From UBA7672 sp963718145 (lineage in GTDB: Bacteria > Pseudomonadota > Alphaproteobacteria > Caulobacterales > Hyphomonadaceae): DNA of 64,000 nt. The position numbers and the translations under genes were made by a program. The DNA lies in NCBI GenBank assembly GCA_963718145.1, contig CAVQYJ010000004.1, forward strand, positions 178,583 through 242,582, in the 5' to 3' direction. Below the pieces are notes generated by a model. It was not told the origin of the DNA and did no database searches. It saw nothing but the letters and a program-made list of their open reading frames with translations. Of this stretch, positions 45,365 through 53,839 are shown one piece after another (the first letter of the stretch is position 1; every line of letters begins with the position of its first letter).

Positions 45365-45934
45365 ATGGAAATGATGCCGATCTACATCGCGCTGGGCGTG
45401 GTTGCGCTGCTCATTCTCTTTCTCATCGTTCTTTACAACGGCCTTGTCGCCAAGCGGCAGCAGGTGAACGAGTCCTTCTCCGGCATCGACGTCCAACTGA
45501 AGCTGCGCCGCGAGCTGATCCCCAACCTCGTCGAGACCGTGAAGGCCTATGCGGCCCACGAGAAATCGACGCTGGATGCCGTAATCGCAGCCCGCAACGC
45601 CGCGGCTAACGCCCAGGGCCCTGCCGCGATCGGCGCCGCCGAGGGCGCACTTTCCGGAGCGCTCGGCAAGATCTTCGCGCTCGCCGAAGCCTATCCCGAT
45701 CTCAAGGCCAACCAGAATTTCCTGCGGCTGCAGACCGAGCTGTCCGCGATCGAGGACAAGGTGGCTGCGTCGCGCCGCTTCTACAATTCGTCGGTCGGCG
45801 ACTACAACACGGCGGTCGAACAGTTCCCGGCCTCCGTCATTGCCGGCTCCACCGGGTTCTCGAAGCGCGAGTTCTTCGATGTCGGCGAGGCCGAGCGCGC
45901 GAAGCTCAACACGGTGCCGGAAGTCAAATTCTAG
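45365..45934 (+). CDS. LemA family protein
   Basis: A 189-residue protein with one N-terminal membrane helix (YIALGVVALLILFLIVLY) and the LemA helical bundle: YNGLVAKRQQVNESFSGID, LRRELIPNLVETVKAYAAHE and SRRFYNSSVGDYNTAVEQFP with an FPASVIAG ending. LemA proteins are extracytoplasmic four-helix bundles without a known biochemical activity. The GNAT gene starts immediately after its stop, so they are probably cotranscribed. Confidence 0.9.
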   Translation: MEMMPIYIALGVVALLILFLIVLYNGLVAKRQQVNESFSGIDVQLKLRRELIPNLVETVKAYAAHEKSTLDAVIAARNAAANAQGPAAIGAAEGALSGALGKIFALAEAYPDLKANQNFLRLQTELSAIEDKVAASRRFYNSSVGDYNTAVEQFPASVIAGSTGFSKREFFDVGEAERAKLNTVPEVKF

Positions 45935-46396
45935 ATGGCGGTCACCGTCCGAGCTTTTCAGCCCGGGGACCAGGCTGTCTTCCGCGACATCAACCTCGAA
46001 TGGATCGAGCGCTTCTTCGCCGTCGAGCAGAAGGATCGCGATGTCCTCGGCGACCCGCAGAAATACATCCTCGACCCTGGCGGCGCGATCCTGCTGGCAT
46101 GCGACGGCGATGAGGTTCTCGGTGTCGTCGCCCTGATGGTGATGGACGGCGGCTCGGTGGAGCTTGCCAAGATGGGCGTGCGGCCGTCGGCGCAGGGCAG
46201 GGGCGCGGGCCGCATGCTTGTCGCCGCCGCCATCGTGCACGCCCGCGCTATGGGCAAGTCCCGTGTCTACATCGAAACGAATTCGAAACTGGGCCCCGCA
46301 CTCAAGCTCTATCGCGAGGCTGGGTTCCAGCCGTTGAAGCAGCCCCAGCCCTCGCCCTATGCGCGGGCCGACGTACAGCTCGAGCTTGTCCTCTAG
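45935..46396 (+). CDS. GNAT-family N-acetyltransferase
   Basis: A 153-residue acetyltransferase starting directly after the lemA-type stop codon. It has VTVRAFQPGDQAVFRDINLE at the start, the acyl-CoA loop MGVRPSAQGRGAGRMLVAAA (Q-G-R-G-A-G) and a C-terminal ALKLYREAGFQP. The pattern is like small-molecule or amino-acid acetyltransferases. The substrate cannot be inferred; the tight spacing to the LemA gene seems economical rather than functional. Confidence 0.85.
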   Translation: MAVTVRAFQPGDQAVFRDINLEWIERFFAVEQKDRDVLGDPQKYILDPGGAILLACDGDEVLGVVALMVMDGGSVELAKMGVRPSAQGRGAGRMLVAAAIVHARAMGKSRVYIETNSKLGPALKLYREAGFQPLKQPQPSPYARADVQLELVL

Positions 46397-46623
46397 CCGG
46401 CGCCGCCAGACGCCTGTCCCACAGCGGAACTCGCCATCCGTGCAGGCGTTTGGCCCCTGACCCCCCTCGCCGAGGGTCTCCTGGACCACACTCAAGCTAG
46501 TAGCCTCAAGATACGCCGAGGCTATGATCGAGGCGCCGCTGCTAACCCCGGTGGCGCCTCGAGACATTGAGGGCGCCGGATCGAGCGACGAAAGCCCGGA
46601 GCAGAGGCGGAGGGCTGGAAGCC

Positions 46624-46944
46624 ATGAACTTCATCGACGTCCTGGTCCTCTGTCCCGACCGGTCATCGGCCGAAGGGATCGCCCGCATGGCGATCGACGA
46701 GCGCCTCGCCGCCTGCGCCAATGTCGGCCAGGGCGTCACCAGCATCTACCGGTGGAAAGGCGCCGTGGAGCAGGCCGACGAAATTCCGCTCACGCTCAAG
46801 ACTCGAGCAAGCCTGTTCGAGCGCCTCAGCACACGCGTGAAAGCGCTCCACCCTTACGACACGCCCTGCGTGGTCGCGATGGACCTGGCTGCCGTCGATC
46901 CCGCCTACGCCGCCTGGCTGGAAGCCGAGACAGCCTCATCCTGA
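46624..46944 (+). CDS. cutA: Divalent-cation tolerance protein CutA
   Basis: A 106-residue CutA1. The ferredoxin-like fold is seen as FIDVLVLCPDRSSAEGIARM, RLAACANVGQGVTSIYRWKG (with the conserved ACAN and S-x-Y-x-W) and VKALHPYDTPCVVAMDL. CutA forms compact trimers. It was linked to copper tolerance, but its real role is uncertain. The start at 46624 gives MNFIDVLVL. The 227 bases before it hold only short inverted repeats such as AGCCTC-N10-GAGGCT. Confidence 0.92.
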   Translation: MNFIDVLVLCPDRSSAEGIARMAIDERLAACANVGQGVTSIYRWKGAVEQADEIPLTLKTRASLFERLSTRVKALHPYDTPCVVAMDLAAVDPAYAAWLEAETASS

Positions 46945-47349
46945 CGCCAAGGTTCGGCTTCCGATTCAGCTTTGTTCTGCGTGCGATTCTGCCATGTCCC
47001 GCACATCTGTGGATAAGCCCGACTTGTGGGAACACGGGTCTCGCACGGCGACGCGTAGCCCCTCCTTGCGCCACGCCCACAACCGAGGCGTAAGGCGCGC
47101 CGCGACCGCACCCGCGATCCGGCGCCTGCCTCAACCCAAACCACGCCCGCCGCCGTCATCCCGGTCCAAGCTCAAGAGTGAACGCCCGAAAGGTCCATGC
47201 ACGGCGCCACGCCATCGAAAATCGTAGGGACAGGTCACCACTAGCCAAACCTGGCGATGAACGGCCTTCGAACGATTCAGCGCCGTAGAAGACTTGAAAG
47301 CCCGCACTCCAGCGCGCGGCATCGCGAACTCGTGTGTGACCGGAAAAAG
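46945..47349. other. Intergenic region between cutA and bpt with one DnaA-box-like site
   Basis: This 405-base gap between convergent genes has no supported gene. The only recognisable element is TGTGGATAA at 47008-47016, the reverse complement of the DnaA consensus TTATCCACA. A single box without neighbours, AT-rich unwinding element or flanking origin genes is not an origin. The remainder is GC-rich and unremarkable. Confidence 0.4.
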
Positions 47350-48126
47350 CTAGATCTCGTCTTCCCGCAGCGGGCGCCACGTCTCGCCGTCGAAGACTTC
47401 GAGGGGCATGAAGTCGGACTTGTAGCCCATCTTCAGGGAGCCCTTCACCCAGTAACCGAGATAGACGTAGGGCAGGCCGAGCTCCGAGGCCAAACGGATA
47501 TGGTCCAGCACCATGAAGGCGCCCGCGCTGCGGTCCGAGAGTTCGGGCTTGAAGAAGGAATACACCATCGACAGGCCGTCGCGCAGCACATCGGTCAGCG
47601 CCGCCGCCTGCAGCGTGCCGTCGTCTTCGGGTCCAGGCATCACGCGGTTGCGGTATTCGAACACGACGGTGCGAACCGGGCTCGCATCGACCATCCCGGC
47701 ATAGTCGCGGATTTCCATCTCTGTCATCCCGCCGCCCGGATGGCGCTCGTTGAGATAGCGCTTGAGCAACCGGAACTGCTCGCGCGTGCCGCGGGCGTTG
47801 CACGGCTCGCGCTCCAGCATCGCATTCTTGGCCAGCACCCGCTTCCACCGCCGCGTCATCTGGAACGCTGCAACATCGATCCGCACCGATCGGCAGGCGC
47901 CGCACGCCTTGCAGGCAGGGCGATACGCGATCGTCTGCGATCTCCGGAAGCCGGACCGTGTGAGGCTGTCATTGAGGTTGACTGCGCCGTCCACGGCGAG
48001 ATTGGCGAACACCTTTCGCTCCATCTTGCCCGGAAGGTAGGGGCAGGGCTGGGGCGAAGTGAGATAGAACTTCATCTTCCGGACGAAATCCGGCGGGATG
48101 ATTTCCTTGGTGTCGGCCTCTTTCAT
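47350..48126 (-). CDS. bpt: Aspartate/glutamate leucyltransferase
   Basis: A 258-residue N-end-rule aminoacyl-tRNA transferase. Family features are FYLTSPQPCPYLPGKMERKVFA, with its conserved Cys-Pro-Tyr, the paired-cysteine ACKACGACRSVRIDV, and the C-terminal YVYLGYWVKGSLKMGYKSDF with FMPLEVFDGE. Bpt attaches Leu to proteins with N-terminal Asp or Glu, marking them for ClpS-ClpAP. The ATG at 48126 is taken because upstream sequence is cysteine-rich and non-conserved. Confidence 0.93.
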   Translation of the reverse strand: MKEADTKEIIPPDFVRKMKFYLTSPQPCPYLPGKMERKVFANLAVDGAVNLNDSLTRSGFRRSQTIAYRPACKACGACRSVRIDVAAFQMTRRWKRVLAKNAMLEREPCNARGTREQFRLLKRYLNERHPGGGMTEMEIRDYAGMVDASPVRTVVFEYRNRVMPGPEDDGTLQAAALTDVLRDGLSMVYSFFKPELSDRSAGAFMVLDHIRLASELGLPYVYLGYWVKGSLKMGYKSDFMPLEVFDGETWRPLREDEI

Positions 48127-48214
48127 TGTGATTCGACTGTAAACGGCGGAAGGGCCGTTACGCCATAGCAAAAAAGCTGCACTTTCGCTGGGTCGCGGCT
48201 GGAGCCGCCGGATC

Positions 48215-49126
48215 TCAAAGCCCGTGATCCGCCGGCAGCACCGGCGCCTCGCGCAGCAGCACAATGCTGATCCTGCGGTTCGCCGGCTGGTCCGGATCGT
48301 CTGGATAGAGCGGCTCTTCCGAGGCCTTTCCGGTCACCTGGTAGATCCTGTCATTGTCCACACCATCGGCCGACAGCAGCCTCCGGGCCGCATTCGCCCG
48401 GTCCGAGGACAGGTCCCAGTTGGTATAGCCAGAGCGTGGCGGCGCCGAAGTATCGGTGTGCCCGGAGATGCTGATGCGGTTCGGCAGTTCCTGGATGACT
48501 TTTGCGACAGTTTCGAGCAGGCGCTGGGTCCGCGGCAGCGGTTCGGCCGAAGAACCGGAGAACATCGCGCGGCCTTCCTGGTCGACGAGCTGGATCCGCA
48601 GGCCTTCCGGCGTCTGGTCGATCATCACATGCTTGGACAATTCGGCCACATCCGGCATGTCCTGCAGCGCCTGGCGCAGGCTTTCCTCTGCGCTCCGGAA
48701 CTCGGAGCCTTCGCTGCGACGGGCCATCGCCCGGGCCATCGCTTCGTCGGTTGCAGAACCGGCGTCGCCCGTGCCATCGGCATCGGCGCCGCCGCGAGCC
48801 GCGCTCCGACTGGCCTGCTGGCTTTCCGTGATGGGCCGGTTGGAACCCGACGCGCGCGCCCCATCTTCCTGGAACGCCGTGCCGCCGAGCAGGCCATCCG
48901 ACCCCTGCGTCGAACGGGAGACGCTCGCAGGCGCAAAATAATCGGCGATGCCGCGCTTCTGTTCCGGGGAGGTGGTGTTGATCAGCCACATCAGCAGGAA
49001 GAACGCCATCATTGCGGTCACGAAGTCGGCGTAGGCCACTTTCCAGGCGCCGCCATGATGGCCGCCGCCAATGACCTTCTTCACCTTCTTGATAACTGGG
49101 GCTTTGTTGCCCGGGCTGGCGCTCAT
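48215..49126 (-). CDS. motB: Flagellar motor stator protein MotB
   Basis: A 303-residue stator subunit. The basic N-terminus leads into the single membrane helix with the proton-accepting aspartate (AYADFVTAMMAFFLLMWL, Asp34). After a low-complexity plug/linker comes the OmpA-like peptidoglycan-binding domain (RISISGHTDTSAPPRSGY, DLSSDRANAARRLL). It anchors the MotA ring around the rotor. motA is not next to it, which is common in alphaproteobacteria. Confidence 0.95.
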   Translation of the reverse strand: MSASPGNKAPVIKKVKKVIGGGHHGGAWKVAYADFVTAMMAFFLLMWLINTTSPEQKRGIADYFAPASVSRSTQGSDGLLGGTAFQEDGARASGSNRPITESQQASRSAARGGADADGTGDAGSATDEAMARAMARRSEGSEFRSAEESLRQALQDMPDVAELSKHVMIDQTPEGLRIQLVDQEGRAMFSGSSAEPLPRTQRLLETVAKVIQELPNRISISGHTDTSAPPRSGYTNWDLSSDRANAARRLLSADGVDNDRIYQVTGKASEEPLYPDDPDQPANRRISIVLLREAPVLPADHGL

Positions 49127-49201
49127 GTCCTGGTCAGTTCAATTGAAGGAATTTCACGTATAACTGGTGTTTCTAGTCAGGTTTCGGTTAAGGCCGGGTG
49201 C

Positions 49202-49720
49202 ATGGGCCAAGGCTCGGACAGTCAGACATTCGATCCAAAGGCCTATCGCAGCGCGCTGGGCGGCTTCGGCACGGGTGTGGCCCTGGTGGCGGCGCACGAC
49301 GCCCGCGGCCAAGCGCACGGCATGATCATCAATTCCTTGACGTCCGTGTCGCTGCACCCGCCGATCATGCTGTGGTGCCTTGCGAACGCTTCCAACGCCT
49401 TCCACGTCTTCACCAACGCCGCCTGCTTTTCCCTGAACATCCTGCGTTCGGGCGATGAAGGGGTGGCGCAGCAATTCTCGCGCAAGGGTGACCGGATTAT
49501 CCCGCCCGACCAGACCTGCGCCATGGAAACCGGCGCGCCGTGCCTGACAGCCGCCGTCGCCAGCCTCGACTGCCGCATGCGCCTGCGCCAGTCGATGGGC
49601 GACCATGAGGTAATCTATGGCGACGTCGTCACCTATCGAGCCGATCCCGGCGTTGATGCGCTGGGCTTCTTCCGCGGCAAGTTCGTCACGCTGAAGTCAG
49701 GCGACCCCGGCGCTTCCTGA
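49202..49720 (+). CDS. Flavin reductase family protein
   Basis: A 172-residue split-barrel flavin reductase. The family core FRSALGGFGTGVALVAA-like sequence (YRSALGGFGTGVALVAAHD), the flavin-binding NSLTSVSLHPPIMLWCLAN, and FSLNILRSGDE are all present. It supplies reduced FMN or FAD to a monooxygenase or reduces free flavin. The start at 49202 is the first ATG giving a normal N-terminus. No partner oxygenase is adjacent. Confidence 0.88.
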   Translation: MGQGSDSQTFDPKAYRSALGGFGTGVALVAAHDARGQAHGMIINSLTSVSLHPPIMLWCLANASNAFHVFTNAACFSLNILRSGDEGVAQQFSRKGDRIIPPDQTCAMETGAPCLTAAVASLDCRMRLRQSMGDHEVIYGDVVTYRADPGVDALGFFRGKFVTLKSGDPGAS

Positions 49721-49760
49721 AAATCTCCGGACCGCTCTTGACCTGCGAAGGTGAGCCCTT

Positions 49761-49797
49761 TATTCAACTATTAGGTTGAACACTATGTGGTTGAATA
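49761..49797. promoter_or_regulatory. Operator repeats of the ArsR-type regulator
   Basis: Directly before the ArsR-type gene lie TTCAAC-N6-GTTGAA (49763-49780) and a further GTTGAA at 49790-49795. TATTCAAC and GTTGAATA also form an outer 8-base inverted repeat. The last half-site reaches to four bases before the start codon, so binding would block transcription or translation initiation. This is a natural autoregulatory operator for the ArsR/SRPBCC pair. Confidence 0.75.
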
Positions 49798-49800
49798 CGA

Positions 49801-50163
49801 ATGGCGACAGACCGTCTTTCCGGAACGCTTTCTGCGCTCGCCGACCCGACGCGGCGCGGCATCCTCGCCCGGCTCGCCACGGGCGACGCCACCGTCGGCG
49901 AACTCGCGGAGCCCTACGACATGAGTCTCGCCGCGGTGTCCAAGCATCTCAAGGTTCTCGAAGGCGCCGGCCTGATCTCGCGGGGCAGGGAGGCACAATA
50001 CCGCCCCTGCCACCTCGAAGCCGCGCCGTTGCAGGCCGTCGAGGAATGGCTGGAAGACTATCGCCGCTTCTGGGACCGCAGCCTCGACGCGCTCAGCGAT
50101 TATCTCAAGACCATGCCTGCCCGGAAACTCAGGCGCCGGCCCAGCCGCAAATCCCGATCCTGA
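49801..50163 (+). CDS. ArsR-family transcriptional regulator
   Basis: A 120-residue winged-helix repressor. The start MATDRLSGTLSALADPTRRGIL and the recognition helix region ELAEPYDMSLAAVSKHLKVLE are typical of the ArsR subgroup paired with SRPBCC/AHSA1 proteins. It lacks the metal-binding cysteines of arsenic or cadmium sensors, so it probably senses an organic ligand. The C-terminus is strongly basic. The repeats immediately upstream are its likely operator. Confidence 0.92.
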   Translation: MATDRLSGTLSALADPTRRGILARLATGDATVGELAEPYDMSLAAVSKHLKVLEGAGLISRGREAQYRPCHLEAAPLQAVEEWLEDYRRFWDRSLDALSDYLKTMPARKLRRRPSRKSRS

Positions 50164-50180
50164 CCTGAAAGGCGAGCCCC

Positions 50181-50675
50181 ATGACGGCCACAGCATCCCG
50201 CATGACCATCGAGGACCCGAAGTCCGGCGAGGCCACCATCATCATGTCACGCATGTTCGATGCTCCGATTGAAAAGGTCTGGGAGTGCTTCACCCGGCCC
50301 GAGCATGTGAAGGTCTGGTTCGGCGGCGCAGGATTTTCAAATCCCGTCTGCGAAATGGACGTCCGCACCGGGGGAACATGGAAGCATGTGATGCGCACCC
50401 CCAACGGGCAGGAATACACGATCAACTCCGTCTATGTCGAAGTGAGGAAACCCACACGCCTCGTCTGGCAGGATGAGGACTATGGCAGGCGCACCAGCGG
50501 CCCGCCCGCGCGCATCTCCGAGGTCACGCTTGAAGACCACGGTGCGCAGACGAAATGGCGCATGGTCGCCCGTTTTGCCTCTATCTCCGACCGCGACCTG
50601 ACCCACTCCATGGGCTTCACCGAAACGCTCACTCAGGGCTCGGAGAAGTTCAATGCGTTGGTGAAGACGCTGTAG
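50181..50675 (+). CDS. SRPBCC (AHSA1-like) protein
   Basis: A 164-residue START-like protein with the family start SRMFDAPIEKVWECFTRPEH, VKVWFGGAGFSNP and FTETLTQGSEKFNALVKTL at the end. SRPBCC proteins enclose a hydrophobic ligand cavity. It lies 17 bases after the ArsR gene; this pairing is a common two-gene module whose ligand is not known. Confidence 0.88.
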   Translation: MTATASRMTIEDPKSGEATIIMSRMFDAPIEKVWECFTRPEHVKVWFGGAGFSNPVCEMDVRTGGTWKHVMRTPNGQEYTINSVYVEVRKPTRLVWQDEDYGRRTSGPPARISEVTLEDHGAQTKWRMVARFASISDRDLTHSMGFTETLTQGSEKFNALVKTL

Positions 50676-50753
50676 CGACTGGCCCTGGCCGCGGGATGAC
50701 AAGCGCGGCCTGCGTCTCTATGTGTCCTGTCATTGGCTTGCGGGACACGGGCA

Positions 50754-51620
50754 ATGGCGACTTGTGCATATCTGGGTCTGGGCGTGATGGGCGGGCCGAT
50801 GGCCCGGCATCTCTCGCAGAAGGGCCATGACGTCACGGTGTGGAACCGCTCGCCGGAGCGCGTCGCCGCCTGGACCGCAAAAGGCGGCAAGGGCAAAGCT
50901 GCCGCCAGCGCGCGCGAAGCCGTGCGCGAAGCGGATTTCGTCTTTCTGTGCCTGGGCGATGATCCTGACGTGAAGGCCGTGTTTGACGACGTGGAATCGG
51001 ATGTCAGGCGCGGCGCGATCGTCATCGATCACACCACGGCCTCGGCCGATCTCGCGCGTGATCTGGCGAGGCGGCACAGGTCTCATGGCGGTCAGTTTCT
51101 CGACGCTCCGGTCTCAGGCGGGCAAGCTGGCGCCGAGAACGGACAGTTGACGGTGATGGTCGGCGGCGATGCCGAAGCTTTCGCCAAAGCCGAACCGGTG
51201 ATGCGCGCCTACTCGAAGCAGATCACCTTGATCGGCGAGAGCGGGGCAGGGCAGTTGGCGAAATCGGTCAACCAGATCTGCATCGCCGGCATCGTTCAGG
51301 GGCTGGCCGAGGGTTTACACTTCGCACGCGCCAACGGGCTGGATGAGGCGAAGGTGATCGAGGCCATCTCCAAGGGCGCCGCCCAGAGCTGGCAGATGGA
51401 GAATCGCTGGAAGACGATGGTCGATGGCAAGTTCGACTTCGGCTTCGCCGTCGACTGGATGCGCAAGGACCTGCGCATCGCCCTCGACGCCGCCCGCAAC
51501 GCCGGCGCTTCGACGCCTCTGACCGCCCTTGTCGACCAGTTCTACGCCGATGTGCAGGCCGAAGGCCACGGCCGCTGGGACACGTCGAGCCTCATTTCCC
51601 GGCTCAACCGGAAGAGCTGA
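50754..51620 (+). CDS. NAD(P)-dependent beta-hydroxyacid dehydrogenase
   Basis: A 288-residue enzyme of the 3-hydroxyisobutyrate dehydrogenase family. The Rossmann motif is YLGLGVMGGPMARHL, the substrate motif DAPVSGGQAGAENGQLTVMV and the catalytic lysine lies in LAKSVNQICIAG. Enzymes here oxidise 3-hydroxyisobutyrate, tartronate semialdehyde or glyoxylate/succinic semialdehyde. By sequence I cannot separate these. The ATG at 50754 starts at the Rossmann fold. The arfB gene begins two bases after its stop. Confidence 0.88.
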   Translation: MATCAYLGLGVMGGPMARHLSQKGHDVTVWNRSPERVAAWTAKGGKGKAAASAREAVREADFVFLCLGDDPDVKAVFDDVESDVRRGAIVIDHTTASADLARDLARRHRSHGGQFLDAPVSGGQAGAENGQLTVMVGGDAEAFAKAEPVMRAYSKQITLIGESGAGQLAKSVNQICIAGIVQGLAEGLHFARANGLDEAKVIEAISKGAAQSWQMENRWKTMVDGKFDFGFAVDWMRKDLRIALDAARNAGASTPLTALVDQFYADVQAEGHGRWDTSSLISRLNRKS

Positions 51621-51622
51621 GC

Positions 51623-52033
51623 GTGGCTGTCTTCCTTCATCAGTTCGAACACGAACTCGAAGAGAAGTTCGTCACCGCCGGCGGTCCCGGCGGGCAGAAC
51701 GTCAACAAGGTGGCGAGCGCCGTGCAGTTGCGCTTCAACATCAAGACCTCGCACGCCTTCGACGACGAACAGAAATGGATGATCCGGCGCGCCCTCGCCA
51801 ACCGCATCAACGATGAAGGCGAGCTGGTTCTGTTCGTCCAGACCCATCGCAGCCAGGTGCGCAACCGCGAGGAAGCCCGCGAGCGGCTGGTCGAACTGCT
51901 CGAAAAGGCGCTGGTGAAACCAAAGAAGCGATTGAAGACAAAACCCAGTCGTGGCCAGAAAGAAAAGCGCCTGGAAGGCAAGTCAAAGCGCTCCGAAGTG
52001 AAGCGCAATCGCGGGCGTATCAGCGACGATTAA
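51623..52033 (+). CDS. arfB: Alternative ribosome-rescue factor B (peptidyl-tRNA hydrolase)
   Basis: A 136-residue ArfB (YaeJ). The catalytic GGQ is in VTAGGPGGQNVNKVASAV and the C-terminal tail is highly basic (PKKRLKTKPSRGQ through KRSEVKRNRG), which enters the empty mRNA channel of stalled ribosomes. It releases peptides when there is no stop codon. Short length and the basic tail exclude RF1/RF2. The start is GTG at 51623. Confidence 0.92.
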   Translation: MAVFLHQFEHELEEKFVTAGGPGGQNVNKVASAVQLRFNIKTSHAFDDEQKWMIRRALANRINDEGELVLFVQTHRSQVRNREEARERLVELLEKALVKPKKRLKTKPSRGQKEKRLEGKSKRSEVKRNRGRISDD

Positions 52034-52186
52034 CTACGGATCCCGTGAATCCATGCGCGGCGAGACGCGTGAAACGCCCTTCATGGTTATGTGAATCCGT
52101 CGCAAGGAATTGCGGCAGTCCTCGATGTTCAACCTTAAAATCTCCCGCGCACGCTGGGCTAGAAGCTTTGTGTTTCGGGAGAATTC

Positions 52187-53836
52187 ATGCGCGCTGTGAT
52201 CGCAAAAGAAGCGCCGGCCAGATCCCGCAGCCTTGATGCCCAGGTCGTTCGTGATCTCCTGATCTTCGCGGGGTTCAACGCCGCCGGATACATCCTCGCC
52301 GTGCAGCTCGACGTGTTCGCGCGCCTGCAGGGTCTGGCCAGCGCCTATCAGGGCCCGCGGGTCACCGAGTTCTTCGGCGCCTGCTTCATGGCGGCGATCG
52401 GCCTGGCTCTTTATTGCCTCACACGCTTCGGGTCCAGGCTCAAGCAGCTCGGCGGGCGAGTGAAGGCGGAAGAACTGGCGCAGCGCGCAGCAATGCACGA
52501 CCAGCTCACCGGCCTGCCGAACCGCCGCCATCTCAAGGCGATCCTCAACTGGCATCTGAGCCAGACCGGCGACGCTCGCAAGCTCGCCGTGATCGCGATC
52601 AATCTCGACGGCTTCCGCGATGTGAACGACCTGCACGGCCGCCAGGTGGGCGACGAACTGCTCACGCGCATCGGCGAGCTGCTCAACATGCGCGCCGGGG
52701 TCAATGGATTCGCGGCGCGGCTGGGCGAGGACAATTTCGCGGTCGTGCTGTTGCGCCGCTCGGAAGAGCAATTGATGGACTGGATGTCCGCCGTCCTCAC
52801 CATGATCGAAACTCCGGTCAAGCTGACCACAAAGGAAGTCGATATCGGCGCCACTATCGGCGTCGCGCTTGCGCCCACCGACGGCCAGGACGCCGAAACC
52901 CTGCTGCACCGCGCCGACGTGGCGCTACGCCGGGCGAAGGAAAAGACGCGTGGCTGGTTTGCCTTCTTCAAGGCCGGCATGGACGAGCGCGTGCACGAGC
53001 GCGCGGCGTTCGAGCACGACCTCTGGGTCGCCGTGCGCGATGACTTGCTGGAGCCGTGGTTCCAGCCAATCGCCAGTCTCAGCGACAGTCAGGTGCGCGG
53101 CTACGAGATCCTTGCGCGCTGGACGCACGAGACGCGCGGCCAGGTTCCGCCCGACCAGTTCATCCCGGCTGCCGAAGGCGCGGCTCTGATCGGCGACCTC
53201 ACGCTCAACATCATGCGCAAGGCCTGCCGAGAGTCGGTGGGCTGGCCAAACCAGCCGTCGCTGTCAATCAACCTGTCACCCGCGCTGCTGCAGGACCGCG
53301 ACATCGACCGCAAGATCCTGAAAGTGCTGGTCGAGACCGGCTTCCAGCCGGGACGCCTTGAGATCGAGCTCACCGAGTCGGCGCTGGTGTCCGACTTCGA
53401 GGCGGCGCGCGCGATCTTCACCAGCCTGAAGGAACAGGGCGTCCGCATCGCGCTCGACAATTTCGGCGAAGGCCATGCCAGCCTCCGGCAGTTGAGGGAG
53501 CTCCCCTTCGACAGGGTAAAGGTCGACCGATCGCTGGTGCATTCAATGCTGGACGATCGCGACGCCGGCGTGATGGTGCGCACAGTCGTTGGCCTCGCCC
53601 AGAATCTGGATCTCAGCGTCATCGCCGAAGGCGTCTCGACCCTGGAGCAGGCCAGGGCGCTGGGCGCGCTGGGATGCGACCTTGCCCAGGGCGAGCTATT
53701 TGGTCTTGCCGCACCGCCTGCGGTCTACAACAAGCCGGAGCCGCAGAAACGCCTTGCGGCGCCCAAGCCCCCGGCTCAAGTCGTCATGCCGGCTGCGGCA
53801 GCTGCAGAATCCAGAGTGCTCGAACCTGCCGCGTGA
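52187..53836 (+). CDS. GGDEF-EAL protein with degenerate catalytic motifs
   Basis: A 549-residue protein with one or two N-terminal membrane segments (residues ~21-40 and 65-85), a GGDEF domain and an EAL domain. The GGDEF active site reads LGEDNF (near residue 179), so diguanylate cyclase activity is doubtful. In the EAL domain the motif is EIL (307-309), and the metal-binding DDFGTG is DNFGEG (near 425), changing one metal ligand. The KVDRSL and AEGV motifs are retained. It may bind c-di-GMP or GTP as a sensor, or act through localisation. A proline-rich tail follows. Confidence 0.88.
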   Translation: MRAVIAKEAPARSRSLDAQVVRDLLIFAGFNAAGYILAVQLDVFARLQGLASAYQGPRVTEFFGACFMAAIGLALYCLTRFGSRLKQLGGRVKAEELAQRAAMHDQLTGLPNRRHLKAILNWHLSQTGDARKLAVIAINLDGFRDVNDLHGRQVGDELLTRIGELLNMRAGVNGFAARLGEDNFAVVLLRRSEEQLMDWMSAVLTMIETPVKLTTKEVDIGATIGVALAPTDGQDAETLLHRADVALRRAKEKTRGWFAFFKAGMDERVHERAAFEHDLWVAVRDDLLEPWFQPIASLSDSQVRGYEILARWTHETRGQVPPDQFIPAAEGAALIGDLTLNIMRKACRESVGWPNQPSLSINLSPALLQDRDIDRKILKVLVETGFQPGRLEIELTESALVSDFEAARAIFTSLKEQGVRIALDNFGEGHASLRQLRELPFDRVKVDRSLVHSMLDDRDAGVMVRTVVGLAQNLDLSVIAEGVSTLEQARALGALGCDLAQGELFGLAAPPAVYNKPEPQKRLAAPKPPAQVVMPAAAAAESRVLEPAA

Positions 53837-53839
53837 GAC

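Noticed and set aside
47008..47016. DnaA box as a replication origin
   Set aside because: A single box in a GC-rich gap with no AT-rich element and no origin-linked genes (dnaA, hemE, parAB with parS) is not enough.
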